The notes under the pieces: model-generated | The model's database searches: none | What the model was told of the DNA's origin: nothing | What the model saw: the letters and a program-made list of their open reading frames with translations, nothing else | Part shown: piece by piece, positions 16,448 through 25,095 of the stretch | Layout of the letters: each line of letters begins with the position of its first letter | Numbering within the stretch: the stretch's first letter is position 1 | From: Alistipes sp. | GTDB lineage: Bacteria > Bacteroidota > Bacteroidia > Bacteroidales > Rikenellaceae | Direction: 5' to 3' | NCBI GenBank assembly: GCA_017481925.1 | Contig: JAFUOK010000027.1 | Span: 1-40,968, forward strand | Length of the DNA stretch: 40,968 bases | Program-made: the position numbers and the translations under genes

Positions 16448-17386
16448 ATGAAACATATTTTTTATATTCTTTTTCTTTTTTTAGGTATTACGGCATCGGC
16501 CGCAACACCCGAGAAACATACGCACCTCTACGCCGTAAAGGGTGCCGACTCTTTGTACCTCGACCACTATATCTCACCCGTGGAGGGCAAGCGACCTTGT
16601 ATGATGTTCGTCTTTGGAGGAGGTTTTGTGGGTGGTCAGAGGGACAACGAGATGTACTCTAAATACTTTAATTTCCTGACAGACAACGGCTACGATGTCG
16701 TCTCGATTGACTATCGTCTGGGCCTTAAGTCATTGAGTAGCACTCCCGACATTTCGATGAAGGACGTTATCTCGCTCCTCAACAATGCCATCAATATGGC
16801 TGTCGAGGATCTCTTCAGCGCAACGCTCTACGTGCTGGAGAATGCCGTTGAGTGGCAGATCGATACCCGCCAGATTGTCACCAGCGGGTCGAGTGCTGGA
16901 GCAATCACCGTTCTGCAAGCCGAGAATGCGCTCTGCAACCTCACACCCTCGGCTGCCGTGCTGCCTGCCGATTTCCGCTATGCTGGCGTGTTGTCCTATG
17001 CAGGAGCTATATTCTCGCTCAAGGGCGAACCCAAGTGGAAGCGTACACCCGCTCCGATCATGTTCTTCCACGGCAGTGCCGACCGTCAGGTACCCTATGG
17101 CAAGGCAACAATGTTCGGCATAGGTTTCTATGGGCCGAAGTTCCTCGTAAAGGAGTTTAATAAGCAGGAGTGGCCTCACTGGTTCTACGACATTGAGTAT
17201 CATACGCACGATATTGCGGGTCTGCCGATGTTCCAGAATCACAACGAGATACTCACCTTTCTCACGGATTTTGTCAAGGAGCGTCGTCCTCTGACTATCA
17301 CCACCACGGTACGCGACAAGGCTTTGAAGAAGGTCGATACCAAATTCAAGATTATGGATTACTTCGAAGCAAACTACGCCCGCTAA
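16448..17386 (+). CDS. secreted alpha/beta-hydrolase (esterase-like)
   Basis: 312 residues from the ATG at 16448, which follows the rarA stop by one base and gives a signal peptide (hydrophobic FYILFLFLGITASA). A longer in-frame start at 16295 would lie inside rarA and bury the signal. The alpha/beta-hydrolase triad is visible: nucleophile S149 in GSSAG, D212 in HGSADRQVPYG, and H254 in YHTHDIAG. The oxyanion segment FVFGGGFVGG is near residue 55. It probably hydrolyses esters, for example acetyl or feruloyl groups on glycans, in the periplasm or outside. The substrate is not readable. Co-transcription with rarA and a phosphodiesterase looks coincidental in function. Confidence 0.85.
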   Translation: MKHIFYILFLFLGITASAATPEKHTHLYAVKGADSLYLDHYISPVEGKRPCMMFVFGGGFVGGQRDNEMYSKYFNFLTDNGYDVVSIDYRLGLKSLSSTPDISMKDVISLLNNAINMAVEDLFSATLYVLENAVEWQIDTRQIVTSGSSAGAITVLQAENALCNLTPSAAVLPADFRYAGVLSYAGAIFSLKGEPKWKRTPAPIMFFHGSADRQVPYGKATMFGIGFYGPKFLVKEFNKQEWPHWFYDIEYHTHDIAGLPMFQNHNEILTFLTDFVKERRPLTITTTVRDKALKKVDTKFKIMDYFEANYAR

Positions 17387-17884
17387 ATGAAACGTATAGG
17401 TGTAATATCGGATACCCACTCAACGTTCGACGACAAGTTGCGCCACTTCCTCGGCAACGTGGACGAGATTTGGCATGCAGGAGATTTCGGTTCGTTGGAG
17501 CTGGCTGATCAGATTGCGGAGTTCAAACCCCTGAAGGGCGTCTATGGCAATATCGACGGCGGAGTAATGCGACGTGCATTTAAGGAGTTTGAAATGTTTG
17601 AGTGTGAGGGCAAACGGGTGCTGATAACTCATATCGGTGGTTATCCCAACCACTACTCCCCCACGGCCAAACAGATGATCGAGGAGCATAAGCCCGATAT
17701 TTTTGTTGCCGGGCACTCACATATTCTGAAAGTGATATTCGATCCGAAATATAATCTGCTACATATAAACCCCGGTGCCGCAGGTTGTTACGGATTCCAC
17801 AAGGTACGTACGGCTATCCGTTTTACTATTGACAATGGCGACATTCGCGATATGGAGATTGGCGAATGGCCAAGAATGGAATAG
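17387..17884 (+). CDS. YfcE/MJ0936-type metallophosphoesterase
   Basis: 165 residues, the usual length of the small YfcE family. The five metal-binding blocks are all present: SDTH (D9, H11), HAGD (D33), YGNID, THIGG and GHSH, followed by the closing NPGAAG. The two-metal site hydrolyses phosphodiesters; natural substrates of most members are unknown. Cytoplasmic. The ATG directly follows the preceding TAA with no gap. Last gene of the rarA operon; no hairpin with a T run follows, so readthrough into clpC is possible. Confidence 0.9.
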   Translation: MKRIGVISDTHSTFDDKLRHFLGNVDEIWHAGDFGSLELADQIAEFKPLKGVYGNIDGGVMRRAFKEFEMFECEGKRVLITHIGGYPNHYSPTAKQMIEEHKPDIFVAGHSHILKVIFDPKYNLLHINPGAAGCYGFHKVRTAIRFTIDNGDIRDMEIGEWPRME

Positions 17885-17909
17885 ATATTTAACATAATAT
17901 TACACCCTA

Positions 17910-17947
17910 TTACTCCGTTATATTCCCGACTAATGAGAATGGAGTAA
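17910..17947 (+). promoter_or_regulatory. hairpin touching the clpC start region
   Basis: Inverted repeat TTACTCC (17910-17916) / GGAGTAA (17941-17947), with an inner ATTC/GAAT pair, ending 3 bases before the clpC ATG. There is no T run, so it is not a terminator. It could affect translation start or mRNA stability. Confidence 0.4.
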
Positions 17948-17950
17948 TTT

Positions 17951-20404
17951 ATGGGAAACAATATTTCAAAAATTCTGGATGCCATATTCTCACGTACGGC
18001 ATTCAATCTGACAAAACGTAATATCCGCCAATCATACAAGGACCACCTTGCGCTCGAACTCTTGCAGGAGGAGGGCTCAATGGCATATCGCCTATTGGCG
18101 ACCAAACTCAAGGAGTGGGAGTTACTGCAAATTCCTATTCGCATCGAGCGTCTGACAGCATCACAACCGCACGAGGAGCAACTTTCGCCTGAGGAGTTTC
18201 TGTCGGCATATCGCAATCGTCTGCGAGAAGATAACTCTTCGTCGCGTAATATCTCTACGGCACATCTGCTCCACGATATTGTAGCCGACACCACAACCGC
18301 CACATCGCAGGCATTGTCGCAATTTGGGATTAATGCACATACCATATCTTCCCTCATACGCGAAATTGGCGACCGCGCAGAGGGAATGCTCAGCCCGGTA
18401 AAATATAACATCTTCGACATGAACGAAGATCAGCAGAGCGACACTCGGTCTAATTCCACACTCGACAAATTCGGCACCGACCTTACCGCGCAGGCTCGCG
18501 AGGGGCGCATCGACCCCGTAGTTGGTCGTGAGGCGGAGATAGATCGTGTGGTGCAGATTCTCTCGCGACGCAAGAAGAACAACCCCATACTTATTGGCGA
18601 GGCAGGCGTAGGCAAGAGTGCTATAATTGAGGGACTGGCGCTACGTATCGCCTCGGGCGAGGTACCCTACAACTTACGCAACAAGACTATCTTCTCACTC
18701 GATGTTACGGCATTGGTGGCAGGAACGAAGTTTAGAGGAGAGTTTGAGGAGCGTATGCAACAACTTCTTGACGAGTTGTGCCGTACGAACGACACGATAA
18801 TCTTTATTGACGAGATACACACCATTGTGGGTGCGGGTGCTACGCAGGGAAGTCTCGACACGGCCAACATCCTAAAGCCAGCCCTTGCACGCGGCCAACT
18901 GCAGACCATAGGAGCCACAACGATGGATGAGTTTCGTGAAAACATAGAGTGCGACTCGGCATTGGAGCGGCGATTTCAGAAGGTTATCGTAGAGCCTACA
19001 ACAGCCTCGCAGACACTCGAAATCCTGCGAAACATCGCACCCCACTATGAGAAATATCATAATGTAAAATATACGGACGATGCCTTGCGGGCTTGTGTCG
19101 CCCTGACTGAACGCTACATAACTGACCGTCACTTTCCCGACAAGGCCATCGACGTATTGGACGAGGCCGGAGCACGCAGTCGCATACGCTCATCGCACGA
19201 ACCCGACACCATACGCTCAACCGAGCAGCAGTTAGCCGCCGCAACCGCCGAGCGCCGTGAAGCCGTAGCAGCACTCATATATGAGAAGGCTGCCTCAGCG
19301 CGCTTAAAAGAGATTGCACTGAAGTCGCGTTTAAACGAGCAGCGAGCCAAGTGGCATCAGTCGATGCGAACAAACCCTACCCTCATACAAGCAGAGGATA
19401 TGGAACAGGTTATAACCGCCATTACAGGTATTCCTGCCGAACGTATTTCGCACGATGAAGCACAGCGGTTACGCACATTGGCCGACAATCTACGACAACG
19501 AGTCATCGGACAGGATGAGGCGGTAGAGCGGGTGGCGCGGTCGCTGCAACGATCGAGGGCTGGGCTTAAAGCCGCAGAACGCCCCATCGGAGTATTTCTC
19601 TTTGCAGGGCCTACGGGCGTAGGCAAGACTCTCCTAGCAAAGGAGTTATCGAAGTATCTATTTGACCAGCGACGCGGGCTGATTCGTCTCGACATGTCGG
19701 AGTACGGCGAAAAACACAACGTAGCACGTCTTATCGGCTCTCCGCCCGGATATGTAGGCTATGGCGAGGGCGGACAACTCACCGAGGCTGTGCGGCGTCA
19801 TCCTTACGCCGTCGTATTATTCGACGAGATTGAGAAAGCACACCCGGATGTATTCAACACAATGCTGCAGATATTCGACGAGGGGCACTTGACCGATGGC
19901 ACGGGGCGCAAGGTCGATTTCCGCAATACGGTCATTATCCTAACATCAAATATAGGGTCTCGCTCGGCTGTGGAACGTAGTCAGCAGGTAGGATACCACA
20001 CCCGCTCAAAGGAGGTAAACGCCACAACCACGCCGAACACAGAGTATCACAAAGCGCTGGAAGGGAACTTTTCACCAGAGTTTCTGAATCGTATTGACGA
20101 TGTGATATATTTTCGCACGCTGACAATTGAGGATGCTGAGCGCATCATCGAATTAGAACTCGAAGCCTTGCTGCAACGCACTAGCGCGCAGAGGTATAAG
20201 GTGGATATATCGACCGAGGCAAAGCGGCACCTTGCCACGACGGGCTATCACTCCCGTTACGGAGTGCGTGCTCTGCGCCGAACATTGATAGACAAGATAG
20301 AAGAACCTCTATCAGCACTCATCATTGACGGGCAACTCGTAGCGGGTGGCAGTGTAAAGATCGACAGCAACAACGAGGAGGGCATAACGCTACGCGTAGC
20401 ATAG
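17951..20404 (+). CDS. clpC: ATP-dependent Clp protease ATP-binding subunit, ClpC type
   Basis: 817 residues. There is a Clp N-domain (about 1-140, divergent) and two AAA+ modules. Module 1 has Walker A GEAGVGKS (216-223) and Walker B D287-E288. Module 2 has Walker A GPTGVGKT (553-560) and Walker B D625-E626, and the sensor region includes [10 protein letters not shown]. Between the modules is a short coiled middle segment of about 45 residues (about 425-470), the ClpC size rather than the long ClpB arm. In module 2, VGY (680-682) stands where ClpA/ClpC/ClpX have the IGF/L loop that docks on ClpP, so partnership with ClpP is likely. It unfolds substrates for proteolysis in the cytoplasm. No clear TAnnTTTG promoter in the 66-base gap. 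Confidence 0.9.
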   Translation: MGNNISKILDAIFSRTAFNLTKRNIRQSYKDHLALELLQEEGSMAYRLLATKLKEWELLQIPIRIERLTASQPHEEQLSPEEFLSAYRNRLREDNSSSRNISTAHLLHDIVADTTTATSQALSQFGINAHTISSLIREIGDRAEGMLSPVKYNIFDMNEDQQSDTRSNSTLDKFGTDLTAQAREGRIDPVVGREAEIDRVVQILSRRKKNNPILIGEAGVGKSAIIEGLALRIASGEVPYNLRNKTIFSLDVTALVAGTKFRGEFEERMQQLLDELCRTNDTIIFIDEIHTIVGAGATQGSLDTANILKPALARGQLQTIGATTMDEFRENIECDSALERRFQKVIVEPTTASQTLEILRNIAPHYEKYHNVKYTDDALRACVALTERYITDRHFPDKAIDVLDEAGARSRIRSSHEPDTIRSTEQQLAAATAERREAVAALIYEKAASARLKEIALKSRLNEQRAKWHQSMRTNPTLIQAEDMEQVITAITGIPAERISHDEAQRLRTLADNLRQRVIGQDEAVERVARSLQRSRAGLKAAERPIGVFLFAGPTGVGKTLLAKELSKYLFDQRRGLIRLDMSEYGEKHNVARLIGSPPGYVGYGEGGQLTEAVRRHPYAVVLFDEIEKAHPDVFNTMLQIFDEGHLTDGTGRKVDFRNTVIILTSNIGSRSAVERSQQVGYHTRSKEVNATTTPNTEYHKALEGNFSPEFLNRIDDVIYFRTLTIEDAERIIELELEALLQRTSAQRYKVDISTEAKRHLATTGYHSRYGVRALRRTLIDKIEEPLSALIIDGQLVAGGSVKIDSNNEEGITLRVA

Positions 20405-20430
20405 ATGTACCCTACCTAAATAATGAAGAT

Positions 20431-20468
20431 AGAGCCTGTCTAACAAGTTTATTTGCTAGGCAGGCTCT
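20431..20468. terminator. long hairpin between convergent genes, twin 1
   Basis: Arms 20431-20442 and 20457-20468 pair over 12 bases with one G-U-type mismatch. The loop region reads ACAAGTTTATTTGC. It lies between clpC (+) and the rhamnosidase stop (-) and probably ends both transcripts, though T tracts are weak. It is nearly the same sequence as 25035-25074. Confidence 0.7.
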
Positions 20469-20490
20469 TCCTGATTGTTCTATTGTAAGC

Positions 20491-23061
20491 TTACATCTCC
20501 ACGGTGTAAGTGCCGGCGGTGTAGTCCTTTGACTCGGTCTGGCCGGGGAGGGTTACGGTAGCGGTTGAGCCCTCGGGGATGGTGAACTCCCAGATCCACT
20601 TGTCGCCCTCGTAGCGCCAAGCACTCTTAATCAGACCAGCAGCCGAGTTGTACTCTGCCGTGATATGACCCAAACGCTTGTCGGGGATGGGACGCATGAT
20701 GATATGCTTGAAGCCGGGCTGTGCGGGGTCTGCGGCGATACCTGCAGCGGTCTCCCAGATCCACTCACATACGCAACCATAGGCGTAGTGGTTGAAGCTG
20801 TTCATACCGCGGGGACCCATACCCTTGTCAACCATATATGAGTTCCAACGCTCCCAAATTGTGGTAGCACCATTGTCCACAGAGTAGAGCCAGCTGGGGT
20901 TCTTGCGCTGGAACAGGAGCTCGTAAGCGATATCCTCCAAGCCGTTCTCGGTAAGTGTTGCCATCAGGATAGATGTACCCAAGAAACCAGTCTGCAAGCA
21001 GTTGCCGTGGTCGGCGAAGTTCTGACGCAGGCGTGCAATCATATCCTCCTTTGCCTTGCCATCAACGAGCTTGTTCTTTAGGGCGAACAGAGCAGGAGTC
21101 TGCATGGTGTTCAGGATAGCAGTCTTGAAGGTACCGTCGGCGTTGAGGAAGTTTTTCATGATATATGCCTTGCCGTCGGCTGCAATTTTGTCGTACTGTG
21201 CGCGGTCGCGACCAGTAGCCTCGGCCATGTCTGCCATATAAGTGGCGTCGATAACCCAGTATGATGCACTCAGATAGTTCCAGTATGAGATAGCCTCGGG
21301 CATGATCTTACCATTAGCACGATGCAAGCCACCACAGGTCTCCAAAGGCTCGTAGCTCAACCAATCGGCCCACTGGTAGTTACCATTCTCTTCAACCAGC
21401 GACTCGTGGTTATACTTGGTCTCGTAGATGTGGTTCAGGAAGAGGTTCATCGACTCCCAGTTCTCGTCGATGATCTGCTTGTCGCCAAACTGCTTCCAAA
21501 CGGTCCAAGGCACGATGATACCTGCATCGGCCCAACCCAGACGCATCTTCTCGTTACCATATTGAGCATAGGGAGCAACGCCGGGGAAGCCACCCAACTC
21601 GTTCTGGCTGTCACGCATATCACGCATCCACTTATGGAAGAACTGAAGCGTATTGGCGAAGAATGTACCTGTCTCAGCAAATACCTGAGTGTCGGCAGTC
21701 CAGCCCAGACGCTCGTTACGCTGCGGGCAGTCGGTAGGTACAGAGAGGTAGTTCGAGAGCTGTCCCCAATAGGTGTTAGAGATGAGCTTATTGACGCTCT
21801 CGTCACCCGTCGAGATCTTACCGGTCTCCATATTCTCGGCAATAGAGGTTACGGGAATAGACTCGATAGTCTTGATGGTTACATCGTTCGTAGCGGTGAT
21901 AGATACATAGCGGTAGCCGTAGAATGTGGTGTGGGGGTAATATGATACATACTTGTCGCCAGCACCGAACGTATAGGAGAGGATCATACCGCTCTCGGCC
22001 ATACGCAGGTTCTCGCGGTGTACGCTACCCTCGGGGCCATCCATGCCACGTGAGCGTGCGCCATTACCGTCGTTGAGAAGCTCGCCCGGCAAGCAGGTCA
22101 GAACGGTGCCCTCCGTAGCCTTGAAAACGAATGAGGGAACGGCAGCGCTATTCTGGCCGAAATCCACTACCAGAGTCTCGCCAGCCTTTACGGTCATAGG
22201 CTCGCCAGCGGCAAAACGCTGAGCAACGACAACCTTACCTGCCTCGCCATCCTTAGCGCCCTCAACCTCTTTCCAGGTGTAAGCCTCAACGGGTGAGAGG
22301 GTCAAATCCTTACGAAGGTAGATCTCTGCACCGTTGGTAGGAAGAATCTCGCCATTGAACTCGGTGTTGATCTCGGGCTTTGAGAGAGTCTCTACGACCT
22401 CATAGCCCATCTTCTCGCGTGCGTCGTACTCCTCGCCATCGAAGATAGCAGAGTGCTTTACGGGACCCGCTACGCCAGCCTTCCAGTTCTCGAGGTCGGT
22501 ACCATAGAGTTTCTTCGAGCCGTCAGCATAGGTAAGCTCCAATACAGCACGGAATGCGGGCTTCTTGCCGTACATGCCATTGCGGGTGTTGGTCGTTACG
22601 ATCTTATCGGCCCACCAGCCTGGAGTAACCTGTGCCGAGAGGACGTTCTCTGCACCGGCGCCTGTGTTGAAGGCCTCGGTGATGTCATACGTGAACGAAC
22701 GACGAGTCTTGCGAACATCGGTAAAACCGGGCTTAAGGAACTCATTGCCTACTATCTGACCATTGAGGTAGATTTCGTAAACGCCCAAGCTTGTGGTCAT
22801 CCACTTTGCTGATGTGACCTTCTGCTCGTTCTTTACTGTTGACACAAACCAACTTGCACCATCGGCTGCGCGGTCACCCTCGGGACGGCTTGTCAGGACG
22901 GGAGCATTGACTGCCGAGATCCACTGTGAAGACTCCCACGCCGAATCAGCCAGAGCGTCGGTCTTTGTTCCAACTTCGGTGGCGGGCTTTGATCCGCAAC
23001 CTACAGCCAGCAGCGCCACAAAAGCGACGGCCAGCGTCTTAAAAATAGAGGTGTTTTTCAT
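20491..23061 (-). CDS. alpha-L-rhamnosidase, GH78 family, lipoprotein
   Basis: 856 residues from the ATG at 23061. An in-frame ATG at 23160 lies upstream of the promoter and inside the next gene, so it is rejected. The lipoprotein signal ends AVGCGS. N-terminal beta domains (Bac_rhamnosid_N type) are followed by an (alpha/alpha)6 barrel with the GH78 motif DCPQRNERLGWTADTQ. By comparison with known GH78 enzymes D444, E450 and D457 line the active site and E737 in TTIWERW is the likely base; the later motif NSFNHYAYG is also typical. It inverts the configuration and releases L-rhamnose from glycans or plant glycosides. It stands alone rather than in a SusC/SusD locus. Confidence 0.92.
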   Translation of the reverse strand: MKNTSIFKTLAVAFVALLAVGCGSKPATEVGTKTDALADSAWESSQWISAVNAPVLTSRPEGDRAADGASWFVSTVKNEQKVTSAKWMTTSLGVYEIYLNGQIVGNEFLKPGFTDVRKTRRSFTYDITEAFNTGAGAENVLSAQVTPGWWADKIVTTNTRNGMYGKKPAFRAVLELTYADGSKKLYGTDLENWKAGVAGPVKHSAIFDGEEYDAREKMGYEVVETLSKPEINTEFNGEILPTNGAEIYLRKDLTLSPVEAYTWKEVEGAKDGEAGKVVVAQRFAAGEPMTVKAGETLVVDFGQNSAAVPSFVFKATEGTVLTCLPGELLNDGNGARSRGMDGPEGSVHRENLRMAESGMILSYTFGAGDKYVSYYPHTTFYGYRYVSITATNDVTIKTIESIPVTSIAENMETGKISTGDESVNKLISNTYWGQLSNYLSVPTDCPQRNERLGWTADTQVFAETGTFFANTLQFFHKWMRDMRDSQNELGGFPGVAPYAQYGNEKMRLGWADAGIIVPWTVWKQFGDKQIIDENWESMNLFLNHIYETKYNHESLVEENGNYQWADWLSYEPLETCGGLHRANGKIMPEAISYWNYLSASYWVIDATYMADMAEATGRDRAQYDKIAADGKAYIMKNFLNADGTFKTAILNTMQTPALFALKNKLVDGKAKEDMIARLRQNFADHGNCLQTGFLGTSILMATLTENGLEDIAYELLFQRKNPSWLYSVDNGATTIWERWNSYMVDKGMGPRGMNSFNHYAYGCVCEWIWETAAGIAADPAQPGFKHIIMRPIPDKRLGHITAEYNSAAGLIKSAWRYEGDKWIWEFTIPEGSTATVTLPGQTESKDYTAGTYTVEM

Positions 23062-23114
23062 ATAAATTGACTTAAAAATTGTTCTTTTGCCGACTTTTTT
23101 ATCCATAGGATAAG

Positions 23115-23146
23115 CAAAGTTACTCATATGCGGGTTATTTAGCAAA
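23115..23146 (-). promoter_or_regulatory. promoter of the rhamnosidase gene, inside the GNAT gene end
   Basis: Minus strand: TTTG (23143-23146), exactly 20 bases, TAACTTTG (23115-23122). The -33 box lies in the last codons of the GNAT gene. Predicted transcript start near 23110, about 50 bases before the ATG at 23061, which supports that start codon. Confidence 0.8.
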
Positions 23147-23728
23147 TTTATCGCTGCCAAAATTCCGTTCTATCTGCATATGCCACATCATATGAGAGAA
23201 AAACGGGCGTTCACCCACACGACGGAAGCCAACAGATGAGTAAAGTGTTTGCGCTTGCTTGTTATCCTGTTCTACGATAAGCCCTACACGCTCGTGCCCC
23301 TGTCGAAAAGCCTCATCGCAGAGCGCCACGATCAGTTTGCGCCCAAGACCCATCCCACGGAAGTCGGGCAGTATGCCCACCGAGTCGAGATAATATTCGC
23401 CAGCCTCGGTCTCATTGGCAATTGAGGGACGAGTGCCCGTGCGATGCTCGATTATGGCAAAGGTGTTTTTTCGCAGCTCCTCCAATCGTGCGCCATCGTA
23501 GCCTACTATGGCCCCTGCTATCACACCATCCACCTCGGCAACAAGTGCCGACTGCCAACTATACTGTGTTAGCTCGGTGCGTGCAATCTCCTGCAGCACC
23601 GACAGATACTCCTCGCCGCAGTAACGGCGTAGTGTCTGCTCATCGCCAATAGCCATCGCAACCGCGCGAGCTATCATGCCGGCATCATCAGCCGTAGCAC
23701 GACGAATCAAAATTTTTGCTCCTAACAT
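23135..23728 (-). CDS. GNAT-family N-acetyltransferase
   Basis: 197 residues. The GNAT fold is recognisable from ILIRRATADDAGMIARAVAMAIG (strand 1, helix 1). The acetyl-CoA pyrophosphate loop follows YYLDSVGILPDFRGMGLGRKLI (R-x-x-G-x-G pattern), and then come ERVGLIVEQDNKQAQTLYSSVGFRRVGE and an ending rich in Met/His/Trp. It transfers an acetyl group from acetyl-CoA to an amine of a small molecule or protein; the substrate is unknown. The start must be the ATG at 23728 because the fold begins within seven residues. A -7 box lies almost on the start codon, so the transcript may lack a leader. Confidence 0.88.
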   Translation of the reverse strand: MLGAKILIRRATADDAGMIARAVAMAIGDEQTLRRYCGEEYLSVLQEIARTELTQYSWQSALVAEVDGVIAGAIVGYDGARLEELRKNTFAIIEHRTGTRPSIANETEAGEYYLDSVGILPDFRGMGLGRKLIVALCDEAFRQGHERVGLIVEQDNKQAQTLYSSVGFRRVGERPFFSHMMWHMQIERNFGSDKFAK

Positions 23729-23732
23729 AGTG

Positions 23733-23740
23733 CAAAGTTA
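23733..23740 (-). promoter_or_regulatory. -7 promoter box touching the GNAT start codon
   Basis: TAACTTTG on the minus strand ends 5 bases before the ATG at 23728, so transcription would start at or next to the start codon. Confidence 0.5.
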
Positions 23741-23784
23741 GCTATTTTTACGCCCTTACATGCTATTATTTGCCAAATAAATAA

Positions 23785-23792
23785 TAAATTTG
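23785..23792 (+). promoter_or_regulatory. -7 promoter box of the 23816-25027 gene pair
   Basis: TAAATTTG fits TAnnTTTG, 24 bases before the ATG at 23816. No -33 box at the normal distance; the surrounding gap is very AT-rich. Confidence 0.45.
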
Positions 23793-23815
23793 TAAGTGAA
23801 GAAATATTTTGAGTT

Positions 23816-24400
23816 ATGTTTGTAAATCTTGCTACGAATAAAATATCATTTGACGATCCCGCAAAACAAGCGTTGTATGACTATGTAGAAGAGAGCATTA
23901 GACGAGGTTTGCCAGATGAGACAATAACTAGTGTGTATATGTCGGCTAACGAAGATTATACACAGGATGATATTGCATTCTTGCGATTTGTTTTGCGATA
24001 CATGGATCTTATCGATGGGCGTACTCAAGAGCCCATAGAGAAGCTAGCGGATATTTTAAGCGATATTAATAAACGCGCACAAGAGTTGATCGATAACAAT
24101 AAAGAGGATAGCCCGGAGTACACTTATTTGCGACGTAAGGAGGAGGCGGTTGAGGATGAATATTGGCGTAAAATAACTGCCGATGAGGCCGCCGAAAAGA
24201 TGCGAACATATATTGAAGCCTTGTGTACAAATCGTAATCTCTCGTTTGCTAATGCACGTACAATGAAGTTGTTGGCGCGTACTATTTATGAACAGGTCGT
24301 TTTGCGAGAGAGTCACGACAAAACATCCCCACGACGAGTGGTATTGTTGGAGGATGTCAAGAGTTACAATTGGCAGCAGAGCCGTAGGTTAGGATATTAA
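23816..24400 (+). CDS. unrecognised helical protein paired with a NYN gene
   Basis: 194 residues, not recognised. No signal peptide or membrane segment, so cytoplasmic. The sequence is mostly charged amphipathic helix (EPIEKLADILSDINKRAQEL; YLRRKEEAVEDEYWRKITADEAAEKM), with a coiled-coil tendency in the middle. It ends with a basic tail (SYNWQQSRRLGY). No cysteine cluster or nucleotide-binding motif is seen. Base composition and codon choice are visibly more AT-rich than in the flanking genes, which suggests recent transfer or relaxed codon bias. The NYN-domain gene begins 15 bases downstream, so the two are one operon and may act together. Confidence 0.7.
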   Translation: MFVNLATNKISFDDPAKQALYDYVEESIRRGLPDETITSVYMSANEDYTQDDIAFLRFVLRYMDLIDGRTQEPIEKLADILSDINKRAQELIDNNKEDSPEYTYLRRKEEAVEDEYWRKITADEAAEKMRTYIEALCTNRNLSFANARTMKLLARTIYEQVVLRESHDKTSPRRVVLLEDVKSYNWQQSRRLGY

Positions 24401-24415
24401 ACGATAAAACAGAAT

Positions 24416-25027
24416 ATGATGATACAACAGGAGATTATATCGACAGGTGTCTTTATTGATGGCGGATACTTTGCCAAAATCAATGAGTCGTTGAGCGAAG
24501 CGAGTGGAATGGTGTTGGATATATCAAAATTATTACACTTCGTGCGAGCTTCAATCGCCGAGCGCGAGCAGGTTCCTAAAAGTTGCTGTCAAGCGACAGA
24601 GTGTCATTATTTTAGAGGGCGGTATCGTGCAGGGGCTGCAAATGCAAAAAAGTTGCTGTTCGCTGAACGAAAATTTGAAGATGAGCTAATTGAAAATGAT
24701 GTTATTTTCCATTATAAGCATCTTCGGGAAATCAATGGGGAGATAATCGAAAAAGGCATTGATGTGTGGTTTGCGTTGGAGGCATACGAGTTAGCCACAA
24801 TCCGTCAGTTCGACTATGTCGTCCTTGTGACGGGCGATGCCGATCACGAGATGCTAATAAAGAAATTAAAAGCTTTGAAAATCAAGGTCGTATTATTGAC
24901 AGGTGACTTTGGAGAGCACTCTGCAACCTCAAAAGTATTGAGTGAAGAGGCCTTTTACCATGTGGATCTAGGGGTATTAATCGCAGAACATCCTGAACTG
25001 CTAAATAAACTTTGTAACAAAGCGTAA
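24416..25027 (+). CDS. NYN-domain (LabA/DUF88-like, PIN-fold) protein, putative ribonuclease
   Basis: 203 residues. The NYN fold is supported by the first acidic residue in GVFIDGGYF (about residue 12-20), the second in EKGIDVWFALEAYELA, and the third in VVLVTGDADHEMLIKKLKALKIKVVLLTG. The spacing and order of these aspartates fit the metal site of PIN/FLAP-like nucleases. A tyrosine/arginine segment, HYFRGRYRAGAANAKK, sits between the first two. Bacterial NYN proteins are predicted RNases acting on structured RNA or in RNA turnover. No RNA-binding OST-HTH domain is seen. It shares an operon with the unrecognised gene upstream and is AT-rich like it. Followed by a perfect 15-base-pair hairpin. 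Confidence 0.85.
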   Translation: MMIQQEIISTGVFIDGGYFAKINESLSEASGMVLDISKLLHFVRASIAEREQVPKSCCQATECHYFRGRYRAGAANAKKLLFAERKFEDELIENDVIFHYKHLREINGEIIEKGIDVWFALEAYELATIRQFDYVVLVTGDADHEMLIKKLKALKIKVVLLTGDFGEHSATSKVLSEEAFYHVDLGVLIAEHPELLNKLCNKA

Positions 25028-25034
25028 CATGATA

Positions 25035-25074
25035 AAGAGCCTGTCTAACTTGTTTATTTGTTAGACAGGCTCTT
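25035..25074. terminator. long hairpin between convergent genes, twin 2
   Basis: Perfect 15-base-pair stem (25035-25049 with 25060-25074) and a 10-base loop TTGTTTATTT. It separates the NYN gene (+) from rubrerythrin (-). It is nearly the same sequence as 20431-20468; the stem contains GTCTAAC/GTTAGAC, also found in the right ends of the dispersed element. Confidence 0.8.
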
Positions 25075-25095
25075 CGCTACACATAAAAATCCTAA

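Noticed and set aside
23816..25027. Toxin-antitoxin module
   Set aside because: Both proteins are about 200 residues, genes do not overlap, and neither matches a known toxin or antitoxin; kept only as an unknown pair.
20431..25074. Twin hairpins as ends of an insertion sequence or transposon
   Set aside because: The segment between them holds ordinary genes and no transposase or integrase, and no target duplications were seen.
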